Assembly (NCBI RefSeq): GCF_900110205.1
Contig: NZ_FOCV01000010.1
Span: 124,001 to 188,000, forward strand
DNA: 64,000 bases
Direction: 5' to 3'
DNA from: Rhizobium tibeticum
GTDB taxonomy: Bacteria > Pseudomonadota > Alphaproteobacteria > Rhizobiales > Rhizobiaceae
Below the pieces are notes generated by a model. The model did not search any database. It was not told the DNA's origin and worked only from the letters and a program-made list of their open reading frames with translations. This document shows positions 19,035-28,353 of this stretch, piece after piece. The translations under genes and the position numbers were made by a program. Numbering within the stretch: position 1 is the stretch's first letter; every line of letters starts with the position of its first letter.

Positions 19035-19098
19035 TTGCAAGGTGGTGTTCCCTCGCCTTCTCGGAAGGTCGGGGCAGCCCAACCTAATCGTATCCTCA

Positions 19099-19137
19099 AT
19101 AGGTCGGCCCGGCGCTCCCCAAGCTGGGCCGACCTAT
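19099..19137 (+). terminator. Strong hairpin after the ATP-grasp operon
   Basis: A 12-bp perfect stem with a 15-base loop lies 65 bases after the stop. There is no T-run, so it may be an mRNA 3'-end stabiliser or a factor-dependent terminator rather than a classical intrinsic one. Confidence 0.5.
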
Positions 19138-19212
19138 CAGCAGCTTGACGCCGGACCGATCCAATCGTCAGCACTGATGTCGCGTTGCCAGCCTCGAGGA
19201 GGCAGGAGCAGC

Positions 19213-19455
19213 CTATTGAGTGGATCGTGAAGTCGGTGCGTTGATCAGCACTGCGGTCGGCCCCGGGTACCTGGTGATCAACAAAGTGGTCAACTCTTCC
19301 TGAGTGTTATGCCCTTGATTGAAAAGACTGATTGCCGCACTGCAAAGCATTTCAGATGCTCTCTCATTAGGTGTGGCCCGGTAGTGTTTGTACCAGGTTT
19401 GGACGGAGCGTGAGAGCATCGCCATATCGGTGTCTCGGATACGTCTAACAAGCAT
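19213..19455 (-). CDS. Small protein of a three-member family (80 aa)
   Basis: ATG 19455 is preceded by GAGGT at a good distance. The protein is helical and soluble. Its middle, MLCSAAISLFNQGHNTQEELTTLL read in two parts (LCSAAISLFNQG and TQEELTTLL), resembles segments of the small proteins at 24332-24532 and 41571-41855: Ala-rich helix, aromatic, Gly, then a Leu-Leu helix. This supports a real gene and a paralogous family. The function is unknown. Confidence 0.55.
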   Translation of the reverse strand: MLVRRIRDTDMAMLSRSVQTWYKHYRATPNERASEMLCSAAISLFNQGHNTQEELTTLLITRYPGPTAVLINAPTSRSTQ

Positions 19456-19581
19456 TGCCTACCTCGTCGATTTACCAAACAGGCCGCATCGTAACTTCGC
19501 TATATTAGACGTCAATGAATAACATGTGTACGATAGCGTACGGTAGAGACGCCTCGTTTGGAATTCCTGGCTTCCATCGGT

Positions 19582-19606
19582 GGAACAAGTTCGGCCGCCG
19601 CAGATT
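19582..19606 (+). promoter_or_regulatory. RpoE2/EcfG-type promoter candidate
   Basis: GGAAC at 19582-19586, 18 bases, TT at 19605-19606. Transcription would begin at or next to the ATG at 19615, which implies a leaderless mRNA or a later start codon. Confidence 0.45.
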
Positions 19607-19614
19607 TTATGCTC

Positions 19615-20592
19615 ATGAAAAACATGATCTTTCTCGCAGCGTCGCTTACCCTATGCCTGCTCGGCACCGTGAGCGCGCAGGAACTAAGTGCGGAATCCAT
19701 CAACAATGCCGCGATCGAGGCCATTCCGGCGGACCGACCAGCCGATGCCGCGCCTCGACCAGATCCCGCTATCGTTCGTCTTCAGGTCCTTCTGGATCGC
19801 GTGGGGTCATCTCCCGGGGTGATAGACGGGCACTATGGTGAGAACGTCAGCAAGGCGATCGCTGGGCTGGAAGCCATGCGGGGCATCGCGACAGATGGAA
19901 AGCTGAACCCTGAAGTCATCCGCTTCCTTACAGACCACAGACCGGTCGTACAGCCCTACGTGATCTCCCGGGACGACGCGAAAGCGCTCGTCGACCACAT
20001 TCCAAAAGACTACGCCAAGCAGGCTAAGATGAGGTACCTCGGCTACATAAGCGTTGCGGAGCGGCTATCGGAGCGGTTCCACATGGATATCGACCTTTTG
20101 AAGGCACTGAATGCTGGCTCGACATTTGCCGTCGGAGCAACAGTCATTGTGGCGATGCCAGGCGACCCGAAACAAGGCGCGGTTAAACGGATCGAAGTGC
20201 GAAGACATACTGGGCAAGTTCTTGCGTTCGATAAGGACGGTTCGCTGATTTCTGTTTACCCCGCCACGATCGGCAGCGAAGAAACGCCGTCGCCTTCAGG
20301 TACTCACAAGGTCAAAGGTGTCGCCCGCATGCCCCCCTACAGCTACAACCCGAAGGTCAACTTTCAGCAGGGCAAGAACACAAAGGTTCTCAGACTGCCA
20401 AGCGGTCCCAATGGGCCCGTCGGAACGGTGTGGATCGATCTGACAGAGCCGACTTATGGGATTCACGGCACGCCGGAACCCTCCCTCATCGACAAGACTG
20501 GATCACATGGATGCGTTCGCCTGACCAACTGGGACGTTGAGGAATTGGCGGCGATGGTCAAGCCCGGGGTGATCGTCGCGTTCGTCGACTAA
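19615..20592 (+). CDS. Exported L,D-transpeptidase (YkuD) with LysM-like segment
   Basis: It would cross-link peptidoglycan or attach lipoprotein in the periplasm. From ATG 19615 the protein (325 aa) begins with a signal peptide (MKNMIFLAASLTLCLLG, cleavage after VSA). An N-terminal peptidoglycan-binding-like part follows, then a LysM-like stretch (about residues 141-183), then the YkuD domain with GIHGTPEP and the catalytic SHGCVRL, whose Cys is residue 300. No clear ribosome binding site precedes ATG 19615 or the in-frame ATG 19609, and a GGAAC-N18-TT promoter ends at 19606, so the message may be leaderless. It stands alone. Confidence 0.88.
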   Translation: MKNMIFLAASLTLCLLGTVSAQELSAESINNAAIEAIPADRPADAAPRPDPAIVRLQVLLDRVGSSPGVIDGHYGENVSKAIAGLEAMRGIATDGKLNPEVIRFLTDHRPVVQPYVISRDDAKALVDHIPKDYAKQAKMRYLGYISVAERLSERFHMDIDLLKALNAGSTFAVGATVIVAMPGDPKQGAVKRIEVRRHTGQVLAFDKDGSLISVYPATIGSEETPSPSGTHKVKGVARMPPYSYNPKVNFQQGKNTKVLRLPSGPNGPVGTVWIDLTEPTYGIHGTPEPSLIDKTGSHGCVRLTNWDVEELAAMVKPGVIVAFVD

Positions 20593-20794
20593 ACTGCCTC
20601 TGCTAGAGATCGCCTCGCACGATTGAAATCGTCCCACCGGAAGGTCCGCAGTCCATCGCTTGCCACTGTGGTCCCGGTGTTCCCGCTATATTGTTACAGT
20701 TGCAACACAGCGCCTCAATGGGCGCATGCTGCAAGTTTGAAGCAAGGCCTGCTCTTCAGCCTGTAATTGCATAACGCTGACCTAAAAAGGGATA

Positions 20795-21238
20795 TTGACT
20801 TTCATGAAAGTAGGATCGGACAATTCAATTTATAGTCTCTTTGTCCCGAGAGCCCGCAAGGGCTCCTCCGTGGCGGATGAGAAGGTTGGAACCGCGTTTT
20901 CGGCGCCGCCGAAGGCTCCGCCACTTCGAACTGACGCTCAGCTCATTGACGACTTCTACGCAAGGCTGACCAAGCAGCAAGTCGAGTGGGCAGACACCGA
21001 CAAGGACGGAAAGGTCACGAAAAGCGAATATATGGACGGCCAATCGCGCCTAGCACAATTGGACGGCAGGCCATTCGACAGTGTAACCAGTGAGGGCCAC
21101 TGGGCAAAGCTCGATGCGACTGGCAAAGGGTGGCTCAATAAGGACGAACTGCGCGAGGGCCTCGAAAGGATGCTGCCCGTTGGCGTGGGGCATTTGGACG
21201 CCGGTTACGCCGAACGCTTACGCACGAGACAAGCGTAA
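20795..21238 (+). CDS. EF-hand calcium-binding protein (147 aa)
   Basis: Two EF-hand loops are visible: a canonical one, DTDKDGKVTKSE, at about residues 66-77 and a second, DATGKGWLNKDE, at about 107-118. The N-terminal 40 residues are Pro/Ala-rich and have no clear signal peptide. TTG 20795 has AAGG four bases upstream, while ATG 20804 is the alternative start but lies farther from it. Proteins of this kind bind calcium, and the partner is unknown. A 10-bp inverted repeat at 21264-21293 closes the unit. Confidence 0.75.
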   Translation: MTFMKVGSDNSIYSLFVPRARKGSSVADEKVGTAFSAPPKAPPLRTDAQLIDDFYARLTKQQVEWADTDKDGKVTKSEYMDGQSRLAQLDGRPFDSVTSEGHWAKLDATGKGWLNKDELREGLERMLPVGVGHLDAGYAERLRTRQA

Positions 21239-21263
21239 GATTGATCGCATTGGCGCCTCGTCG

Positions 21264-21293
21264 GGGCCCTTGCATGTGCGTCAGCAAGGGCCC
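21264..21293 (+). terminator. Hairpin after the EF-hand gene
   Basis: A perfect 10-bp stem (GGGCCCTTGC with GCAAGGGCCC, loop of 10) lies 25 bases past the stop. There is no T-run. Confidence 0.5.
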
Positions 21294-21554
21294 GCAGTGG
21301 TGATCATAGCGTTCATCGTTGCTGAAGCGAAATCCTGGAACTTCTGCGAACGCTTTCATCGTAGGAATGGCCCCTACACGACTTTGAAACTGTGGAGACG
21401 AGTTCAGGATCGATTTGCAGAAAGCGTCAAATGACGGCTGCGAGCTCAAACTTGACCGTTTCGCACGTCTGCGCAGCTGAGTTACACGGGGCGCGCGTAT
21501 TCACCGAAAGTCGATCAATCAATTTCGATCAATGTGCGATATCAATTTCACCAT

Positions 21555-21570
21555 CTTACGTGTTAGTAAG
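21555..21570. promoter_or_regulatory. Possible operator upstream of the ArsR gene
   Basis: CTTAC-N6-GTAAG is a small dyad 33 bases before the ArsR start, and direct copies of CGATCAAT lie just upstream. ArsR proteins commonly bind such dyads at their own promoter. This is inference from position. Confidence 0.3.
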
Positions 21571-21602
21571 CATCGGTTTTAAAAGTTAGGTGAATTCTTG
21601 AA

Positions 21603-21914
21603 ATGCCCAATGATACAAACTTCGATGATGAGGCAAGGCTGCTTGCGCTTCTGGCAAACGAAAAGAGGCTCCTAATTGCCGGCCTGCTCCTGGATAATGA
21701 GCTGAACGTCGGCGAGTTAGCGAAAAGAGTTGGCCTTTCCCAGTCGGCACTTTCACAGCATCTGGCAAGACTGCGTGAAGGAAAAGTCGTAACAACGCGG
21801 CGTGACGCGCAGACGATCTACTATTCGACGACCCACTACGGTGTCCGAAAAATCCTTGCGACCCTTAGTGAAATCTATGATCAATCGACCGCGACGCTGA
21901 GGAATGCTAGCTAA
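21603..21914 (+). CDS. ArsR-family transcription regulator
   Basis: The 103-aa protein has the winged helix-turn-helix of the ArsR/SmtB family. The recognition region VGELAKRVGLSQSALSQHLARLREGKVV is centred near residues 36-60 (quoted here only as landmarks VGELAKRVG and QSALSQHLARL), followed by the beta-wing TTRRDAQTIYY. No Cys is present, so classic arsenic or zinc thiol sensing is unlikely, and it may respond to redox through another route or to a protein partner. AGGTGA lies 12 bases upstream. It stands alone, so its target other than itself is not evident. Confidence 0.85.
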   Translation: MPNDTNFDDEARLLALLANEKRLLIAGLLLDNELNVGELAKRVGLSQSALSQHLARLREGKVVTTRRDAQTIYYSTTHYGVRKILATLSEIYDQSTATLRNAS

Positions 21915-22009
21915 ACTTCTGGGGAGTGGCCGATTACTCTGAAGTGCCAACTTGCGGAAGAATGGGGGCTGCGCCATCTTCTCTGCAAAGCGGTCTTTGA
22001 GGAGCGGCT

Positions 22010-22414
22010 ATGATACCCGGAGGCGATCAACTGTTTTCCACACAGATATCAGGCGAGCCGATGCCTGATGCTGGATTGTTTACATGGGACCTCAAGAGCA
22101 ATCTCGTCTATGCGGACAGCGCTCTTGCCTCCTTGTTTGGTCTGGAACCTGACGAAACGGAGCATGGTCTGCCGCTACAGAGCTACATGGAGCGCATCCA
22201 TCCTCAGGATGCGCCGGCCTTGGCCAAGCAAATCAACGACGCTATCGTTGCCCAGCATCCCACGGTGCAGAACTATCGCGTCCTTAGTCAGGATGGCACT
22301 TATATCCCGGTATGTGCGTTCGGCCGGTGCTTTCGCGATCGCGACGACGTTCCCGTTCACTATGCCGGTATTGTCGTGCCCGCCGACACATTGCCAGACA
22401 ACAGGTCTCACTAG
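22010..22414 (+). CDS. Single-domain PAS protein (134 aa)
   Basis: GAGGAG precedes ATG 22010 by six bases. The protein is essentially one PAS domain of the PAS_3 type: LFTWDLKSNLVYAD, a helical segment, MERIHPQDAPALAKQI, and the strand-rich end with FRDRDDVPVHYAGIVV. There is no output domain, so it would work as a stand-alone sensor or adaptor that binds a ligand or another signalling protein. Homologous PAS repeats occur in the large CheB-CheR kinase at 53187. It is not in an operon. Confidence 0.8.
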   Translation: MIPGGDQLFSTQISGEPMPDAGLFTWDLKSNLVYADSALASLFGLEPDETEHGLPLQSYMERIHPQDAPALAKQINDAIVAQHPTVQNYRVLSQDGTYIPVCAFGRCFRDRDDVPVHYAGIVVPADTLPDNRSH

Positions 22415-22879
22415 CGCAGCGCAACGGCGTCATATTGAAGCGCTCAGCACCCTTCAGGAGGGGCGCGTGTTCCATATCTCATTAGGCGCCGTGAAGAATG
22501 CCTCTGCTCGTCTCGCTATCCGGCCCGAAGGGTGACCCATGGCAATGGCGCGGCCGCGCGCCTTTGAGGTGAGGCAGCGTCTGCTCGCCGATCAAATGTG
22601 CTCACCGACAGCTCATGACGTATCGCGCAAGGTCGATGATCAGTCGACCGACGGCTCGAACACGAGGTCTCATGGGATGAAAGAAAAGCGACGCCAAGAG
22701 GTTGACGTTTCGCCGCCAGAGGTCGAACGACAGACACTGCTTCCATCGGGTGACCATGACCCGATGGGTGCAGGTGTCGTCCCTTCATCTTCAGCCAGGT
22801 CGCCGGCCGGCATCCCAGAACCCGAACGTCCGCATCCCGGTTTTTTGACCTCGCAAAGACGAGGAAGCTTGGTCGGCTC
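22415..22879. other. Intergenic region without a supported gene
   Basis: A plus-strand frame from 22539 runs into the antisense of the Hint-domain gene and looks like a shadow. Nothing else is supported. Confidence 0.4.
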
Positions 22880-23743
22880 TCAGATTAATAGCTCTTTTGC
22901 CCGAGCGTCGATTTTCTTGCAGGCATCGTCGAACGGATCACGCATCGGCACCAAGGGCGAAGCGCCGAGCAGTAGAAGGGCCCGCAAATGCGTCCAGCCA
23001 CCTTCCTCGCCGACAACCGGGGCATAGGATTTCATCGGGGTGCGCTCCTCCCCCGCGTGAAGACGTATGTATTCCGCAAAATTGGAAAAGTTTTCGTGAT
23101 TGCCGTCCGAGGGATGGAAAGTCTCGGCCGCAGCGCCTTCAGCAAGGATGACTTCATGCGTATCGAGCAGGACGGCATAGTACTCGATCGTCATGTCGTT
23201 GACAGGAACGACTGGCGCGATCGTCGTGCCGTTCACGAGATCCTTCACGCGGATCAGAACGCCGTTCAGGAACAGCGCATGGCCAGGCGATAGGTAGAGA
23301 TCGGAATGTGGCGTATGCTCATCCAGTGCATGGCGCGAGACTCGGATCGGCACGACACCGTCATGCCAGCGCGCGCCACTCTTCTTAAACATTTGGCGAC
23401 CGACCCACCTGATCGACCGGTTCCCCCCGTCCGGAAGCGCAACGCGATCGCCGATCCGAAGATCCTCGACACGTTTTTCACCGCAATCTGTCAGGATCGA
23501 TGTCCCACGCAGGAAGCAATGCGCACCACCGCCGCCGTTCCCGCCGCCGCCAGAGTTGCCATGCCCGCTTCCACCAGAACCACCTCGCCCCCAACGCCTG
23601 CCCATCGCGTGCGCAGGGGAAGAGGAAACTGCCATGGCGATGGCCGCAACGCTTGCGAAACGAGCACCGGCAGCGGCGGCCACACCCAGAAAATGCCTGC
23701 GTGCGGTATTGCGTGGCAGCTTGGGATCTTCAGTAGATAACAT
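22880..23743 (-). CDS. Tat-exported Hint-domain protein, copy 1
   Basis: AGGAAG precedes ATG 23743. The N-terminus carries a twin-arginine signal (NTARRHFLGVAAAAG), then a Gly/Ser-rich linker of about 30 residues, then a Hint (hedgehog/intein) domain beginning at the Cys of CFLRGTSILTDCG and continuing through VEDLRIGDRV and LYLSPGHALFLNGV. Hint domains cleave or rearrange the peptide bond at their first Cys. Here the Cys follows the linker, so self-processing after export is plausible. It is about 80 percent identical by eye to the gene at 62953-63822, which lies 40 kb away in inverted orientation. The function is unknown. Confidence 0.82.
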   Translation of the reverse strand: MLSTEDPKLPRNTARRHFLGVAAAAGARFASVAAIAMAVSSSPAHAMGRRWGRGGSGGSGHGNSGGGGNGGGGAHCFLRGTSILTDCGEKRVEDLRIGDRVALPDGGNRSIRWVGRQMFKKSGARWHDGVVPIRVSRHALDEHTPHSDLYLSPGHALFLNGVLIRVKDLVNGTTIAPVVPVNDMTIEYYAVLLDTHEVILAEGAAAETFHPSDGNHENFSNFAEYIRLHAGEERTPMKSYAPVVGEEGGWTHLRALLLLGASPLVPMRDPFDDACKKIDARAKELLI

Positions 23744-23936
23744 TCCGGCTTCCTCTGAAAACAATGACGCCAGTCGATATTACAATAAGTTGCATTGCAT
23801 TTAACTTAGGAGAATAGCGCTAACACCTACCGAAAAGGTGGTATGAAAAGTCAGTGGCGCATACGCGCGATCGATCCCGAGAGAGACCTCGCGGTTGAGG
23901 ACGGGAGGGCGCATAACGATATGAGAGGCAGCGGCC

Positions 23937-24065
23937 GTGGTCGATTACAATCATCCAAACAAGAACGGGGCGGTCGCTAAGGGCGTGCTTATCATGGCGA
24001 TGGCCTTGGCCGCAGTGGTCGCCATCGGCGGCTTCATCGCTGTATTCAAGGCTAACTTTGTTTAG
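23937..24065 (+). CDS. Small one-helix membrane protein (42 aa)
   Basis: GTG 23937 has AGAGGC eight bases upstream. The peptide starts VDYNHPNKNG after the initiator and then has one membrane helix (GVLIMAMALAAVVAIGGF, about residues 17-34). The clean signal-anchor pattern supports a real gene that is easily missed because of its size. The role is unknown. Confidence 0.5.
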   Translation: MVDYNHPNKNGAVAKGVLIMAMALAAVVAIGGFIAVFKANFV

Positions 24066-24238
24066 CATCCGAATCTTTTTTGCGGGCTGCCGCCAGCATC
24101 ATCACACGAATGCTGATCGTACGTTGAGAAACATCAAGAACAACAACCAATCCATAAGCGGGGCTCCTCCCCAGGTGAGTGAACCTTCATGAACCTACAC
24201 GGAACGGATCGCCCTGTGAGCGGTGATACGCCAACACC

Positions 24239-24258
24239 AGAGCCCCGTTGGCTCTTTT
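24239..24258 (+). terminator. Short intrinsic terminator
   Basis: A 6-bp stem (AGAGCC/GGCTCT, loop of five) runs into four T residues. It lies downstream of the 42-aa membrane protein gene. Confidence 0.45.
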
Positions 24259-24331
24259 GTCGACGACCACGCGCTTGACGGTCAGTAGTGTTGCCCTAAT
24301 AATTTTTATAGAGCTTGAGGGCAGACAAAAC

Positions 24332-24532
24332 ATGATCCGGAATTTGATTGCGGCGACCAAGGCACCGTTGCAGGACGATGACGTAGCGCTGTGCGAGCGC
24401 GTGTTTCATAGGCTGACAGGGCAGCGGCCCATGTCCAATGGAGAGCGAGAGCAGCTGGCGTCCGCCATCCTGCACTTTTACCAAGACGGCGTGCGGGACG
24501 AGCAAAGTCTTACCCGCCTGCTGATGGAATAG
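24332..24532 (+). CDS. Small protein of a three-member family (66 aa)
   Basis: ATG 24332 follows GAGGG at 10-14 bases, a slightly long spacing. The product is helical, with REQLASAILHFYQDG then EQSLTRLLME at its C-terminus, matching in pattern the small proteins at 19213-19455 and 41571-41855. There is no signal peptide or membrane helix. The function is unknown; the shared C-terminal motif suggests a common binding role. Confidence 0.55.
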   Translation: MIRNLIAATKAPLQDDDVALCERVFHRLTGQRPMSNGEREQLASAILHFYQDGVRDEQSLTRLLME

Positions 24533-24890
24533 GCTGAGCAATCGCTTCTACCGCCTTTGCTCGCGAACAGGATCACCCCGCTCGCGTCATGGAAATCTCG
24601 CTAAAGATGGCCGAGATTTTCCAGAGTACGGCCTGCGTTCTTTGGAAACGGGCATCGCACGTTCGTTGGTGTTTGCGCCGCTCTCGCGGGCAAGGCACGC
24701 TCTCGCGATCGTCCGGATTTCCCGCTTAGCTCACTGCCGTTATAGAGGCTCACTGACCGGCCGCCTTCCCCTTTGCGGCACCTGAATAGCGAACCGAAAT
24801 CAAAATGGTGCGGTCAGGCTGCGCCAGAATACAAGCCACGCTACCCATGACAAGCAACCTATGGTATCGTCGGTTGCGAGGAGGCCGCGC
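24533..24890. other. Upstream region of the nap operon
   Basis: An imperfect inverted repeat (GGAAATCTCG at 24591-24600 with CGAGATTTTCC at 24612-24622) follows the small gene. I looked for an FNR-type box (TTGAT-N4-ATCAA) before napE and did not find one. Confidence 0.4.
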
Positions 24891-25085
24891 ATGGGTGAAC
24901 TTGAGCAGAAAGTGCCAAGCAACGATGTCCGGCGCTCGCGGCGGCGGCTTGAGCTTCTTCTTTTTCTGATATTGGCGTTCGGAATCTGGCCGCTGGTGGC
25001 GATAGGCGTCGTCGGAGGATACGGGTTCCTGGTTTGGATGTTCCAAGTCGTCTACGGCCCGCCAGGGCCGCCAGCAGCGCACTGA
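24891..25085 (+). CDS. napE: NapE, small membrane subunit of the nitrate reductase operon
   Basis: The 64-aa protein has a charged N-terminus, then two hydrophobic stretches (LELLLFLILAFGIWPLVAIG, about residues 21-40, and a second at about 42-57) ending in a Pro/Gly tail, as in NapE of alphaproteobacteria. AGGAGG lies six bases before ATG 24891, which I prefer to the upstream in-frame ATG. It opens the napEFDABC operon, seven bases before napF. Its exact role in periplasmic nitrate reduction is unclear even in model species. Confidence 0.8.
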   Translation: MGELEQKVPSNDVRRSRRRLELLLFLILAFGIWPLVAIGVVGGYGFLVWMFQVVYGPPGPPAAH

Positions 25086-25092
25086 GATCCCC

Positions 25093-25596
25093 ATGGTTCC
25101 GCAACCAATCTCGAGACGGCAGTTCTTCTCAGGCAGTCGAGCGGCGGTTCATGTCAGGGTCTGCCCGCCTGGAACGTCTATTGAAAAGCTCATCGAGGCA
25201 TGCTCCGGATGCGGGCTGTGCGAAGAGCGATGTCCCACCGGCATAATCCGTCTCACCGATGGACTGCCGTTCGTCGATTTCACTCTGGGCGAATGCACCT
25301 TCTGTGACGAGTGCAGGCAGGCATGCCCGGAGCCGGTATTTTCGTCAGCACACCTCGAGCAATTTCCGCACGTCGCCGTCATTGGCGCTGAGTGTCTGGC
25401 GAAGCGGAATATCGCGTGCCAGTCATGCGGGGAAGCGTGTCCACTACAGGCCATCCGCTTCCGCCCGCGCATTGGTGGCCCGTTCGTCCCTGAACTCGAC
25501 TTCGATGTCTGCAGCGGTTGCGGCGGATGCATTGGCATCTGTCCGGTCGGCGCGATCGCGATCGAGCCCCGGAGCATGGAAGAAACCGATGCCTGA
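25093..25596 (+). CDS. napF: NapF, ferredoxin-type maturation protein
   Basis: The 167-aa iron-sulfur protein has four Cys clusters: CSGCGLCEERCP at about residues 37-48, CTFCDECRQACP at about 68-79, CQSCGEACP at about 108-116 and CSGCGGCIGICP at about 139-150. NapF acts in the cytoplasm in loading or protecting NapA cofactors. It overlaps napD by eight bases, so the two are translationally coupled. Confidence 0.9.
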   Translation: MVPQPISRRQFFSGSRAAVHVRVCPPGTSIEKLIEACSGCGLCEERCPTGIIRLTDGLPFVDFTLGECTFCDECRQACPEPVFSSAHLEQFPHVAVIGAECLAKRNIACQSCGEACPLQAIRFRPRIGGPFVPELDFDVCSGCGGCIGICPVGAIAIEPRSMEETDA

Positions 25597-25873
25597 GAAC
25601 AGAACACGCTATCACGTATCGAGTGCGGTTGTTGCGACCCTGCCCTTCGGTACTGAGGCTGTCCTTTCGGCACTCGCCGATATGGAGAATGTCGAAGTTC
25701 ATGGTCATGCCGGCGGCAAGATCGTCGTCGTGATCGAGGGAACGAGTACGGGCATGCTCGGCGAGTGGCTGTCGCGCATATCACTCCTGGAGGGCGTGAT
25801 CGCTGCGAACATGGTTTTCGAGCATGTCGAGACAGAGGAGATGGGCGATGACGGGAACACTGACGCGACGTGA
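25589..25873 (+). CDS. napD: NapD, NapA-specific Tat chaperone
   Basis: The 94-aa protein matches NapD, which binds the NapA twin-arginine signal and delays export until the molybdenum cofactor is loaded. The N-terminal strand [12 protein letters not shown] and the segment GKIVVVIEG are typical. It starts inside napF and its end overlaps the napA start by 26 bases, which is common in this operon. It is intact, although its client NapA is frameshifted here. Confidence 0.88.
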   Translation: MPENRTRYHVSSAVVATLPFGTEAVLSALADMENVEVHGHAGGKIVVVIEGTSTGMLGEWLSRISLLEGVIAANMVFEHVETEEMGDDGNTDAT

Positions 25874-28353
25874 CATCCTGAAGGCGCACGCCGCCGGAAT
25901 TGCCGCCGCAACGGCGGGTATTGCACTTCCCGCTGCCGCCCAGCCGGTGCCGGGCGGCGTCGAGGCGCTTCAGATCAAGTGGTCGAAGGCACCATGCCGC
26001 TTCTGCGGGACCGGATGCGGCGTCATGGTCGGCGTCAAGGAAGGACAGGTCGTTGCCACGCACGGCGACATGCAGGCCGAGGTCAATCGCGGCCTGAACT
26101 GCATCAAGGGTTATTTCCTCTCGAAGATCATGTATGGCGAGGATCGGCTGACGAGGCCGCTCCTGCGCAAGCGCAATGGTGTTTACGCTAAGGATGGCGA
26201 GTTCGAACCGGTGACCTGGGACGAGGCCTTCGACGTGATGGCCGAACAGTGCAAGAAAGTGCTGAAGGACAAGGGTCCGACGGCCATCGGCATGTTCGGC
26301 TCCGGGCAATGGACGATCTTCGAAGGGTATGCGGCCACGAAGCTCATGCGGGCTGGCTTCCGTTCCAACAATCTGGATCCCAACGCCCGGCACTGCATGG
26401 CATCCGCGGCCTACGCCTTTATGCGCACCTTCGGCATGGACGAGCCTATGGGCGTCTATGACGATTTCGAGCATGCAGACGCCTTCGTGCTGTGGGGCTC
26501 GAACATGGCCGAGATGCACCCGATCCTGTGGACGCGCGTCGCCGACCGCAGGCTCGGCCATCCACATGTTCGCGTCGCGGTACTTTCCACGTTCACCCAC
26601 CGCAGCATGGATCTTGCGGACATTCCGATCATCTTCAAGCCGGGAACGGATCTGGCGATCCTCAACTATATCGCCAACCACATCATCCAGACCGGCCGGG
26701 TGAATCAGGACTTCGTGCAGCGGCACACGCGGTTCGCCATCGGCGTCACCGACATCGGCTACGGCCGGCGGCCGGACGATCCGATGGAAATGAACGCTGC
26801 CAATTCTGCCGATCCGACGAAGATGGAGCCGACGGATTTCGAGACTTTCAAGGCATTCGTCTCCGAATATACGCTTGAAAAGACGGCCGAATTGTCCGGC
26901 GTCGATCCCGGATTCCTCAAGCAACTGGCGGAGCTCTACGCCGATCCCGACCGCAAGGTCATGTCGCTCTGGACGATGGGCTTCAACCAGCATGTGCGCG
27001 GCGTCTGGGCCAATCAGATGGTCTACAACATTCACCTTCTGACCGGAAAGATATCGGAGCCCGGCAACAGTCCGTTCTCGCTGACAGGGCAGCCCTCCGC
27101 CTGCGGGACGGCGCGCGAGGTCGGCACTTTCGCCCACCGGCTTCCGGCCGACATGGTGGTGACCAATCCCGAATCGCGAGCGTGCGGAGGAAATCTGGCG
27201 CATCCCAAATGGCATCATCCCCGACAAGCCGGGCTATCACGCCGTCCAGCAGGACCGCATGCTGAAGGACGGCAAGCTGAATTTCTACTGGGTGCAGGTC
27301 AACAACAACATCCAGGCTGCTCCCAATACAAGCAACGAGACCTGGCAGGGCTATCGCAACCCGGACAACTTCATCGTTGTTTCCGATGCCTATCCGACAA
27401 TTACGGCAATGAGTGCCGACCTGATCCTGCCGGCCGCCATGTGGGTGGAGAAGGAGGGCGGATACGGTAACGCGGAACGTCGCACCCAGCTCTGGCGCCA
27501 GCTTGTCCAGGCGCCAGGCGAGGCCCGGTCGGACCTTTGGCAGATCGCCGAGTTCTCCAAGCGCTTTGCGACCGACGAGGTCTGGCCTGCCGACATTCTC
27601 GATTCCAATCCCGAATATCGCGGCAAGACTTTGTATGACGTGATCTTTCGCAATGGCCAGGTCGACCGCTTCCCGCTCAGCGATGTCAATCCGGACTACG
27701 ACAACAACGAAGCCACGGCCTTCGGCTTCTATATCCAGAAGGGCCTGTTTGAGGAGTATGCCACGTTCGGGCGCGGCCACGGTCACGATCTCGCACCCTT
27801 CGACACCTACCACGAGGTCCGGGGGCTGCGTTGGCCAGTCGTCAACGGCAAGGAGACGCTCTGGCGCTATCGCGAGGGCTTCGATCCCTTCGTGAAACCG
27901 GGGGAAGGCGTGAACTTCTATGGCCAGCCGGACGGCAAGGCGGTCATTCTCGCAGTACCCTACGAGCCTCCCGCCGAGTCCCCGGACGAGGAGTACGACT
28001 TCTGGCTGGTGACGGGCCGCGTTCTGGAGCACTGGCATTCTGGGTCGATGACGATGCGGGTGCCCGAGCTCTTCAAGGCATTCCCCGGCGCGCGTGTCTT
28101 CATGAATGCCGGGGACGCGCGCAAGCGGCGCATCAATCAGGGCGCTGAGGTCCGCATCGTCTCGCGGCGCGGCGAGATCCGTTCGCGCGTCGAAACCCGT
28201 GGTCGCAACCGCATGCCGCCCGGCGTCATTTTCGTCCCCTGGTTCGATGCCAGCCAGCTGATCAACAAGGTTACCCTCGACGCCACCGATCCCATCTCCA
28301 AACAGACGGATTACAAAAAATGCGCGGTCAAGATTGTTCCCGTCTTCGTTTGA
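25848..28353 (+). pseudogene. napA: napA, periplasmic nitrate reductase large subunit, frameshifted
   Basis: NapA reduces nitrate at a molybdopterin centre in the periplasm. The start at 25848 gives a Tat signal ([12 protein letters not shown]) and the 4Fe-4S motif CRFCGTGCG near residues 46-54. The frame is normal up to TNPE, then breaks between 27174 and 27186. NapA normally has five residues there before EEIW, and only 13 bases are present, so two bases are missing. The remaining 388 codons continue in the next frame to 28353. The total length corrected for two bases matches the roughly 834 residues of rhizobial NapA. Either the strain has lost Nap activity or this is a sequence error. Confidence 0.88.

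Noticed and set aside
22539..23027. Plus-strand frame of 162 codons before the Hint gene
   Set aside because: It overlaps the end of the Hint gene in antisense and has no recognisable composition or start site.
24200..24225. GGAAC upstream of the 66-aa gene as another stress promoter
   Set aside because: The bases after 18 and 19 positions are TG and GA rather than TT.
24533..24890. FNR/NnrR-type box before napE
   Set aside because: No TTGAT-N4-ATCAA-like sequence was found by eye in this stretch.
27171..27189. Programmed frameshifting in napA
   Set aside because: No slippery heptamer or stimulatory structure was seen, and NapA is not known to use frameshifting. A two-base loss explains it.
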